64,000 nucleotides of DNA from Opitutia bacterium. Its GTDB lineage: Bacteria > Verrucomicrobiota > Verrucomicrobiia > Opitutales > Opitutaceae. Where the stretch lies: positions 22,432-86,431 of the forward strand of contig CANJCM010000010.1 of assembly GCA_947472765.1 (NCBI GenBank). Direction: 5' to 3'. Below, piece by piece: positions 25,815-32,906 of the stretch. How positions within the stretch are numbered: position 1 is the first letter of the stretch; each line of letters opens with the position of its first letter. The translations under genes were made by a program, and so were the position numbers. The notes under the pieces were generated by a model. The model was given only the letters and a program-made list of their open reading frames with translations, did not search any database and had not been told where the DNA came from.

Positions 25815-27335
25815 ATGAACATCCGCCACCTTACGCTTCTCTCCCTTGGAATTCTCACGGCCATGGCCGCCACCGCGGCCGAACCGCTCAAGATCGGCAA
25901 CCGGCTCGAGCCGTTCGTCGATCGCTTCCTGATCGACCGCCTGGCGGGCGCGACCCACCAGCTGCATCATCCGCACTACGAGGGCATCGCCGTGCCCTTC
26001 AACGATCCCTGGGATCGCGACGCCTCGGGCTACGCCACGATCCTCCACGACAACGGCCTTTACCGGCTTTATTATCGCGGCGGGCCACGCGACGCGAGCG
26101 CCGGTCAGTCCGAGGGCTCGACGTCCTACTTCTGCTACGCCGAGAGCCGCGACGGCCTCACCTGGGTGAAGCCGAAGCTCGGGCTGGTGGAGTTTGAAGG
26201 TTCCAAGGCGAACAACATTCTCCTCGCGCCGTCGCCGCGCGAGGATCCGTGGACGCAGAGCATCAGCCCGTTCATCGATACCCGCCCGGGCGTGCCGGCC
26301 GAGGAGCGCTACAAGGCGATCGGCGGGCAGTGGCCGCAGGGCTTGTATGTGCTCGTGTCGCCGGACGGCTTGAAGTGGAAGAAGTGGCGTGACGAAGCCG
26401 TGTTCAAGGACGGCGCTTTCGATTCGTTGAACGTCGGTTTCTGGTCGGAGCTCGAGCAGTGCTACGTGCTCTATTTCCGCGTCTTCACCAGCTGGACGGA
26501 CTACAAGAGCAAGGCCTTCAACCTCGATGGGTTTCGCAGTATCTCCCGCACGACTTCGACGGACCTCATCCACTGGACGCCCGCGCAACGGATGAGTTTT
26601 GGCAACACCCCGCTCGAGGAACTCTACACCAATCACACGCGGCCGTATTTCCGGGCCCCGCACATCGCCCTCGCGACCCCGATGCGTCTGATTCACAACC
26701 GCCGGTTCCTTACCGATGCGGAGATGGACGAACAGAAGATCGGCAAGGGCTTTCGCGGGATCTCCGGCCACAATCACAGCATCCCGAACGAGGTCGCCGA
26801 CACCGTCTTCATGACCACACGCGGAGGTGCGGTTTATGACCGCACGTTCCTCGAGTCCTTCGTCCGGCCGGGCCTCGACAAGGGCAACTGGGTTTCGCGC
26901 AACGGCGTTCCCGCGACAGGCCTGATTCAGACCGGGCCCAACGAGATGTCGATTTACGTGGGCCAGAATTACGTGCAGCCCACGGCCCACCTCGGCCGCT
27001 ACTCGATGCGGCTGGATGGCTTCGCTTCCGTTTCCGCCGGCTACGCAGGCGGAGAGATGCTGACCAAGCCCATCGTCATCGAAGGCGCGCGGCTGCTGCT
27101 CAACTACTCGACCTCCGCCGCCGGTGGTCTGCGCGTGGAAATTCAGACGCCCGAGGGCCAGGCCATCCCGGGCTACACCCTCGAGGAGTGTCCCCCCATG
27201 GTCGGTGACTCCGTGGAGCGCGCGGTCAACTGGGTCACGACCTCCGATCTCACCCCGCTGCGGGGCCGGGCCGTGCGCCTCCGGTTTGTGCTCAAGGACG
27301 CCGATGTCTTTGCGCTCCGCGTGGCCGCACAATGA
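25815..27335 (+). CDS. Secreted beta-propeller glycosidase-like protein, paralog 2
   Basis: This 506-residue exported protein starts at the ATG at 25815 with signal peptide MNIRHLTLLSLGILTAMAATAA. Conserved blocks match paralog 1: LEPFVDRFLIDRLAG, GLYRLYYRGG, AESRDGLTWVKPKLG, EFEGSKANNI, ERYKAIGG and TDLIHWTP. The C-terminal beta-sandwich (VEIQTPEGQAIPGYTLEEC to LRFVLKDADVFALRV) is also shared. A PWD/PWE element after the first strand links paralogs 1 and 2 more closely to each other than to paralogs 3 and 4. Its last four bases overlap the Kelch gene start (ATGA), so translation is probably coupled. Confidence 0.75.
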   Translation: MNIRHLTLLSLGILTAMAATAAEPLKIGNRLEPFVDRFLIDRLAGATHQLHHPHYEGIAVPFNDPWDRDASGYATILHDNGLYRLYYRGGPRDASAGQSEGSTSYFCYAESRDGLTWVKPKLGLVEFEGSKANNILLAPSPREDPWTQSISPFIDTRPGVPAEERYKAIGGQWPQGLYVLVSPDGLKWKKWRDEAVFKDGAFDSLNVGFWSELEQCYVLYFRVFTSWTDYKSKAFNLDGFRSISRTTSTDLIHWTPAQRMSFGNTPLEELYTNHTRPYFRAPHIALATPMRLIHNRRFLTDAEMDEQKIGKGFRGISGHNHSIPNEVADTVFMTTRGGAVYDRTFLESFVRPGLDKGNWVSRNGVPATGLIQTGPNEMSIYVGQNYVQPTAHLGRYSMRLDGFASVSAGYAGGEMLTKPIVIEGARLLLNYSTSAAGGLRVEIQTPEGQAIPGYTLEECPPMVGDSVERAVNWVTTSDLTPLRGRAVRLRFVLKDADVFALRVAAQ

Positions 27336-28414
27336 ACCGTTTCACTCCGGCCTTCGCGGCCCTGCTTACTCTCATGACGATATCCTCCGCTTCCAGTCAG
27401 CCGGCTTCCGGCTGGAAATCACTCCCTTCGCTGCCTGATCCGGTTGGCTTCGCCGGCATGGCGGCCGGGGTCCTCGGCGACCGGCTCGTCGCCACCGGCG
27501 GTTCCCAGTGGGATCTTCCGATTTGGCTCAAGGGCACGCGTGCCTTCACGGATCGCATTTTCGTCCTCGATGCGCCCGACGGCCGCTGGCGTTCGGCCGG
27601 CGCCAAATTGCCGGTGCCGTCCGGGCACTTCGCGACGGCGGCGACCGCGGATGAGATCTTTCTCGCGGGCGGCAACATCCTCACCAGTTCCGTGGCGACC
27701 GTTTATGCGATCAAGGCTGCCGGCAGCGACTACGCGATCACGCGGCTGCCGGACCTGCCGGCGCCGACCGGCTACGCCGCCGCCGCGATCGCGGGCGGGC
27801 GACTTTTCGTCATCGGTGGCGTGCCGGATCCGTCATCGACGGCCGCGCGACGCGAGGTGTGGTCGCTCGATCTCGCGGCCCGGAAGTCCTGGCAGCGCGA
27901 AGCCGATCTACCCGGTGCCGGCGTGATCGTTCCCGCGGCGGCGGGCCGGGGCGACGAGCTCTATGTTTTCGGCGGCATGTCCTACTCTGCGGACAAGAAG
28001 CCGTCACCGTCCCGAGCCGTCTCCCGGCTGCCGCGTTCCGGTGGCGCGTGGGAAGTTCTCCCCGAACTGCCCGAACCGCGGGTGGCGTGTGTCAGCCCGT
28101 GCCCCGTCTTGGATGATGGCCGGATTTGGCTCATCGGCGGATACGCCGAAGTCTGGGGCGGAGCCCAGCGGGAGCATCCCGGATTCAGCGCGCAGACTTT
28201 GTTGTTCGATCCCGTCCCGCGCAGCGTGACTCCTGGTCCGGTGCTACCTCGTGCCGCTGAATCGAACCGCGATGCCGCCGGCGATCCCGGTCCCGTTCCG
28301 ATGGTGGGCGCCCCGGCCGTGAAGTGGCGCAACCACATCGTTGTGGTCGGGGGCGAGGTTCGCATTTCCACGCGGACCAATGCCGTCCTCGCGCATCCGC
28401 TGCCGGTGCGTTGA
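27332..28414 (+). CDS. Secreted Kelch-repeat protein, NanM-like
   Basis: This is a 360-residue protein with a signal peptide (about 1-23). Kelch blades are visible as repeated GG doublets followed by hydrophobic strands: DRLVATGGSQW, DEIFLAGGNIL, GRLFVIGGVPD, DELYVFGGMSY, GRIWLIGGYAE and NHIVVVGGEVR. Six blades are the number in N-acetylneuraminate mutarotase NanM, and the protein is close to that length. A role as a periplasmic sugar epimerase or mutarotase is possible; a galactose-oxidase-like function is less likely because the protein is short. Confidence 0.75.
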   Translation: MNRFTPAFAALLTLMTISSASSQPASGWKSLPSLPDPVGFAGMAAGVLGDRLVATGGSQWDLPIWLKGTRAFTDRIFVLDAPDGRWRSAGAKLPVPSGHFATAATADEIFLAGGNILTSSVATVYAIKAAGSDYAITRLPDLPAPTGYAAAAIAGGRLFVIGGVPDPSSTAARREVWSLDLAARKSWQREADLPGAGVIVPAAAGRGDELYVFGGMSYSADKKPSPSRAVSRLPRSGGAWEVLPELPEPRVACVSPCPVLDDGRIWLIGGYAEVWGGAQREHPGFSAQTLLFDPVPRSVTPGPVLPRAAESNRDAAGDPGPVPMVGAPAVKWRNHIVVVGGEVRISTRTNAVLAHPLPVR

Positions 28415-28436
28415 ACGCGCCCGAACATTCCGCCGC

Positions 28437-29645
28437 ATGAAAATCACCAAGGTTACCACGCATCTCCTGACCACGCGCTGGACGGACGATCCGTATTTCC
28501 CCAACGCCCTTCACTCCACCGCGATCTTCCGGCTCGAGACCGATGCCGGCGTCGACGGCCTGGGCGAATCGACTTGGGGCTACTTCGCCCCGGACGCCGT
28601 GCCGGCGATGGTCGATTATTTCCGCCCCGTCCTGCTCGGCCGCGATCCGATGGATCTAACCGCGATTACGCGTGCGCTGACGGATGACTCCGTCTGGTGG
28701 GCGCGCTCCGGGGCCGGCAAGAGTGTCATCAGTGGACTGGAGCTCGCGCTCTGGGATCTCAAGGGCAAGGCCCTCGGCGTGCCGGTCTATCAGTTGCTCG
28801 GCGGGAAGGTCCGCGAGTCGGTCCCGGTCTACGCTTCGGGGGGGCCGTCACTCTGGCCGATGGATCAGACGGTCCGAAAAATCGAACACTACGCGAAGCT
28901 CGGTTATCGCGCCGTGAAGCTTTCGACGGGGCTCTACGAATTGCCGCCGCCTTCCCAACTCGGGCACCAGGTGCGGATGAAGCAGGTGCCCTGTGCGCAC
29001 TCGCGCAAGCTCGAGCGGCTCACCGAACTGTTTACGCTGTTGCGGCGTGAATTCGGCCACGACATCGATCTCGCGATCGATGGTCACCAGGGCGGCGTGC
29101 CAAACCCGATCCCGGTCAGCGAGGCCGTGGCCATCGCCGAAACGCTGGCTCCGTACCGGCTGCGGTTCTACGAGGAGCCGCTGGCTTACACGAATCTGGA
29201 TGGCTATGTGGAATTGCGATCGCGCTCGGCGATCCCGATCGCCGGCGGTGAAAGCCTCTGCGGCCTGGATCAGTTCCACTCCCTGATCGCCCGTGGGGGC
29301 GTGAACATGATTCAGCCCGACCTCGGCTTTGTCGGCGGCCTGCAGGAAACCACGCGGGTCATGCACCACGCGGAGGCGTCGAATCTCTCCACGGCCATTC
29401 ACACCGGCGCCTCGATGGGTCCGTCGCTCGCCGCCTCCTGGCATCTTGCGGCAGCGTCTCACTCGGTCGACTGGCTCGAGCACGTCCAGGCTGCCACCAC
29501 CATCCAGCGGGCGATCATGATCGATCCGTTCACGGTCAAGGATGGCGCGGTCGGACTGCCGACTTCACCGGGACTGGGCGTGCGACTGACGCCGGAAATC
29601 ATCGAACAATTCCGTTTCGTTCCCCGCTCGGGTGAACGCACCTGA
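28437..29645 (+). CDS. Enolase-superfamily sugar-acid dehydratase (1)
   Basis: This 402-residue protein belongs to the mandelate racemase/muconate lactonising family. By motif position the metal ligands are Asp215 (LAIDGHQG), Glu246 (FYEEPL) and Glu272 (AGGES). The His-Asp dyad is His322 (IHTGAS) with Asp295 (QPDLGFVGGL), and Lys161 (AVKLSTG) lies at the end of the second strand. This is the layout of acid-sugar dehydratases such as galactonate or rhamnonate dehydratase, which convert aldonic acids to 2-keto-3-deoxy acids. It is cytoplasmic and is followed three bases later by a D-2-hydroxyacid dehydrogenase. Confidence 0.9.
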   Translation: MKITKVTTHLLTTRWTDDPYFPNALHSTAIFRLETDAGVDGLGESTWGYFAPDAVPAMVDYFRPVLLGRDPMDLTAITRALTDDSVWWARSGAGKSVISGLELALWDLKGKALGVPVYQLLGGKVRESVPVYASGGPSLWPMDQTVRKIEHYAKLGYRAVKLSTGLYELPPPSQLGHQVRMKQVPCAHSRKLERLTELFTLLRREFGHDIDLAIDGHQGGVPNPIPVSEAVAIAETLAPYRLRFYEEPLAYTNLDGYVELRSRSAIPIAGGESLCGLDQFHSLIARGGVNMIQPDLGFVGGLQETTRVMHHAEASNLSTAIHTGASMGPSLAASWHLAAASHSVDWLEHVQAATTIQRAIMIDPFTVKDGAVGLPTSPGLGVRLTPEIIEQFRFVPRSGERT

Positions 29646-29648
29646 CCC

Positions 29649-30650
29649 GTGAAAATTCTGCTCAACTCCCCGTACGTTTTGACTCCGGGCGATGCCGACG
29701 CGCTGCGCGCGACCGGGCCCGGGATCGAGATTGTGTCCGTGCCGTTCACCCCCGATCCCGACAAACTGGTCGGGGCCGACGTCGACGTGCTCGTGACCGA
29801 GCAGGTCCCGCGCAATCTCGCCGCCTGGCCGAAGCTTCGCTGGATCCAGCTGCTCTCGGCCGGATCGAATCAGGTGGTCGGCCATCCAGTCGCGGCCACG
29901 TCGATCCCGGTCACCACCGCCAGCGGCTGCCACGGCGTGCCGATCGCGCAGTACATCACCTGCAGTGTGCTGATGCTCGCGCACCGCATGCCGCAACTGC
30001 TCGAGTTCAAGCCGACCCGCAAGTGGCCGAACCGGATCGCGCTGGCCGGCTTCACCCTCCGCGGCCGCACCGCGGGCATCCTGGGTTATGGCAGCATCGG
30101 ACGGGAAAGTGCCCGCCAGCTCGCCGCGCTCGGTATGCGGATCATCTGCTACAAACGCGACCCGGCGGTTCGCGCGGATCCAGGTTTCAACGCGTGGCCC
30201 GGCACGGGCGATCCCCAGGGAGAGTTGCCCGCGGCTTGGTACGGTCCCGGCCAGCTCGGGGAAATGCTGCCGCAGTGCGACGTCGTTGTCGTCACCGTCC
30301 CGAGTACGCCGCAAACGGTCAGTCTGATCGGAGCGCGGGAACTCGCGCAGTGCCGGCCCACCGCCCATCTCATCCACATCTCGCGCGGCGGGGTGGTGGA
30401 CGAGGCGGCGCTCGCCGACGCGCTGCGGGGCAACCGTCTCGCGGGTGCGGTCGTCGACTGCTTTGTCCGCGAACCGACGGTTCCTGAGGACCCGCTCTTC
30501 GACGTCCCGAACCTCGTCATGACGCCCCACATGTCGGGCGTGTACGACGCGTTCTATCCTGCCTTCAACCAGCTCCTCCGCGAAAACCTCCGCCGCCTCC
30601 TGGCCGGTCAGCCGGTCCTGAACACGGTGAGCGCCGCCGCGGGTTATTAA
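29649..30650 (+). CDS. D-2-hydroxyacid dehydrogenase (1)
   Basis: This is a 333-residue NAD-dependent dehydrogenase that starts with GTG at 29649, three bases after the dehydratase stop. The Rossmann motif LGYGSIGRESARQ lies near residue 145. The catalytic set appears complete: Arg in HISRGGVVDE, Glu in CFVREPTVPEDPL and His in TPHMSG. In this operon it probably reduces a 2-keto acid or oxidises a 2-hydroxy acid made from the sugar acid. It alternates with enolase-type dehydratases in a dehydratase-dehydrogenase-dehydratase-dehydrogenase order. Confidence 0.92.
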   Translation: MKILLNSPYVLTPGDADALRATGPGIEIVSVPFTPDPDKLVGADVDVLVTEQVPRNLAAWPKLRWIQLLSAGSNQVVGHPVAATSIPVTTASGCHGVPIAQYITCSVLMLAHRMPQLLEFKPTRKWPNRIALAGFTLRGRTAGILGYGSIGRESARQLAALGMRIICYKRDPAVRADPGFNAWPGTGDPQGELPAAWYGPGQLGEMLPQCDVVVVTVPSTPQTVSLIGARELAQCRPTAHLIHISRGGVVDEAALADALRGNRLAGAVVDCFVREPTVPEDPLFDVPNLVMTPHMSGVYDAFYPAFNQLLRENLRRLLAGQPVLNTVSAAAGY

Positions 30651-30662
30651 TCCAGCTTCGCC

Positions 30663-31877
30663 ATGAAAATCACCGATGTCCGCACGACGCTCCTCACGGG
30701 CCCGTGCACCAACGATCCCTTCCTTCGCGAAGCCCGCAAGCGTCGCAGCGCGGCCTTCATCGAGATCTTCACTGACGGTCCGCACATCGGGCTGGGTGAA
30801 ACTTACGCCGGCTATTTCTGCCCCGAGGCGGTGCCGGCCATTGTCGACTTCTTCAAACCGATCCTCGTCGGCCAGAACGTCGATGACATCCCGGAGCTCT
30901 GGCAGCGGATGTATCACTGCGGCAACTTCTGGTGCCGGGTGGGCCTCGGCACCATCGTGTTGAACGGGATCGAGGCGGCGCTTTGGGATCTCAAGGGCAA
31001 GCTGCTCGATCAACCGGTGCACGCGCTGCTGGGCGGCGCGAAATACGATCGCCTGCCGGCGTATGCCACGGGCGGTCCCAGCAATTATCCGAAGGAGAAG
31101 CTGGCGAAGAAAATGGATCATTACTTCTCGCTCGGTTTCCGCGGCCTCAAGGTGGGAGCCGGGAGCTTCACCGCCGGCGAGGGCTGGTACATGCCGATGG
31201 CACCGGCGGAAGCGGCGGACTTCGAGGCGGACAAGGTCGCGTTCATGCGCCGCCACGGCGGCGCCGACGCGTGGATCATGATGGACGCCCACATGGGCAA
31301 CAATCCCGTCGCGACGTGGACGCTCGAGACGGCCACGGCGGTGGCGAAGGCCCTCGAACCCTACGGCCTCGTGTTCCTCGAGGAGCCGCTGCACTACACC
31401 GACCCGTGGGGTTACGCGGAGCTCTGCAAGGCGACGACCACGCCGATCGCCGGCGGCGAATGTCTCACGGCCGCCTACGAGTGGCGCGTGTTTGCCCGGC
31501 AGGACTCCTTCGACATCGGCCAGCCCGATGCGTCGTTCACCGGCGGCCTGCACGAATTCCTCGTCGTCGCGAAAATGATGGCGGAGCGCGGCCGGCAAGT
31601 GGCCACGCACGCCTGGGGTGCCGGCGGATCGCTGATGCAGAACGTCCACGCCGGCTTCGCCGCGCCGAACACGCGCATCCTGGAAATCGCGCCCGACTAT
31701 GCCGGCCTCCATTCCGAGGTCATCGATGGCGGTCTGATCATCAAGGATGGCTATGTGCTGCCGCCCGATCGCCCCGGCCTCGGCATCGTGCTGACCGAGG
31801 AGACGCGCCGCCGGTACCCGTTCCAGCCGGGCAGCGGCGAATTCAACAGCGTGCCCGGAAAAATTCTCACCGACTGA
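30663..31877 (+). CDS. Enolase-superfamily sugar-acid dehydratase (2)
   Basis: This is a 404-residue second member of the mandelate racemase-like group. Metal ligands by motif are Asp208 (IMMDAHMG), Glu240 (FLEEPL) and Glu266 (AGGEC). The dyad is Asp289 (GQPDASFTGGL) with His316 (ATHAWGAGG), and Lys163 (GLKVGAG) is the second-strand lysine. Compared with dehydratase 1 it lacks the insert around residues 166-190 and has a different substrate cap (MYHCGNFWCRVG), so the two should act on different sugar acids or epimers. It lies 12 bases after dehydrogenase 1. Confidence 0.9.
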   Translation: MKITDVRTTLLTGPCTNDPFLREARKRRSAAFIEIFTDGPHIGLGETYAGYFCPEAVPAIVDFFKPILVGQNVDDIPELWQRMYHCGNFWCRVGLGTIVLNGIEAALWDLKGKLLDQPVHALLGGAKYDRLPAYATGGPSNYPKEKLAKKMDHYFSLGFRGLKVGAGSFTAGEGWYMPMAPAEAADFEADKVAFMRRHGGADAWIMMDAHMGNNPVATWTLETATAVAKALEPYGLVFLEEPLHYTDPWGYAELCKATTTPIAGGECLTAAYEWRVFARQDSFDIGQPDASFTGGLHEFLVVAKMMAERGRQVATHAWGAGGSLMQNVHAGFAAPNTRILEIAPDYAGLHSEVIDGGLIIKDGYVLPPDRPGLGIVLTEETRRRYPFQPGSGEFNSVPGKILTD

Positions 31878-31878
31878 T

Positions 31879-32892
31879 ATGAAGCTCATCGTCGATGTCG
31901 CCCCCCAGCCCGACGTGCTCGCGAAGTTGCGCGAGCAAACTGATCTGGAACTGATCACGCTCGACCCGCCGGCGCTGGCGGTGCGCGCGGTGGACGCGTC
32001 CCAGCTCGGCGACGCCGAGGCGCTCTTCTGCACGTTTCCGCCGGCGAACCTGGCCGACCTGCGCGCGCTGCGCTGGATCCAGATCGCCTCGACCGGCTAC
32101 ACGCAGCTCTTCGGCTTGCAGCTCGTCGAGCGGGGAATCCGCGCGACGAATGCGCGCGGCTGCTTCGACGTGCCGATCGCCGAGTGGAATCTCGCGATGA
32201 TGGTCAACCTGCTGCGCGACCTGCGGCTGATGATTCGCAACCAGGACAGCGCGGTCTGGGATCGATCGGCGCGGTTCCAGCGTGAGTTGCGCGGATTGAC
32301 CGTCGGACTGTGGGGTTATGGCGGCATTGGCCGCGAGACGGCGCGACTGGCGCGGCAATTCGGTCTGAAGGTCCACGTGCTCACGCGCAACGGGAAGACC
32401 GGGCCGCGCGGTGAAGTCTACGCCGTGCCGGGCACGGGCGACGCCGACGGCACGCTGGCGGATCGCGTGTTTGGCGCGGGTCAGGAGCAGGAGTTTCTCG
32501 GCGGCCTCGACTTCCTGATTCTCGCGCTGCCTCTCACCAAGGCGACCGAGGGCCTCATCGGGGAGCGGGAACTCCAGGCTCTGCCGCGTCATGCGTTCGT
32601 GCTGAACCCGGCCCGCGGGCCGATCATCAAGGAAAAGGCCCTGCTGCGCGCCCTCGACGAAGGGTGGATCGCCGGCGCGGCGCTGGACACGCACTACCAC
32701 TATCCCATGCCACCGGAGCATCCGCTCTGGAAATATCCGCAGGTGATCTTCACGCCGCATATTTCCGGCTCGAGCCTCAGCCCGCGCTTCAACGACCGGT
32801 TGTGGGACATCTTCCAGTTGAACGTCGGCCGCTTCCGCCGCGGCGAGCCGCTGCTCAATGAGCTCACGGCCTTCCAGCTCAGCGGCAACTGA
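31879..32892 (+). CDS. D-2-hydroxyacid dehydrogenase-like protein (2), atypical active site
   Basis: This 337-residue protein starts one base after dehydratase 2. It has the NAD motif WGYGGIGRETARLA (about 145), Arg246 in NPARGPIIKE and His294 in TPHISG. The glutamate usually found just before a proline in the LD-x-(6)-EP stretch is missing: here LDTHYHYPMPPEHPLW has Tyr275 at that place. In family members this Glu raises the pKa of the catalytic His. The protein may therefore have altered chemistry or a substitute acid (Glu280 is near). It pairs with dehydratase 2 as dehydrogenase 1 pairs with dehydratase 1. Confidence 0.85.
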   Translation: MKLIVDVAPQPDVLAKLREQTDLELITLDPPALAVRAVDASQLGDAEALFCTFPPANLADLRALRWIQIASTGYTQLFGLQLVERGIRATNARGCFDVPIAEWNLAMMVNLLRDLRLMIRNQDSAVWDRSARFQRELRGLTVGLWGYGGIGRETARLARQFGLKVHVLTRNGKTGPRGEVYAVPGTGDADGTLADRVFGAGQEQEFLGGLDFLILALPLTKATEGLIGERELQALPRHAFVLNPARGPIIKEKALLRALDEGWIAGAALDTHYHYPMPPEHPLWKYPQVIFTPHISGSSLSPRFNDRLWDIFQLNVGRFRRGEPLLNELTAFQLSGN

Positions 32893-32906
32893 AACGGCCG
32901 CTCCGC

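Noticed and set aside
29565..32033. 822-residue antisense open frame
   Set aside because: It runs opposite three well-supported genes (two dehydrogenase/dehydratase units) and has no motif; it is a codon-bias shadow.
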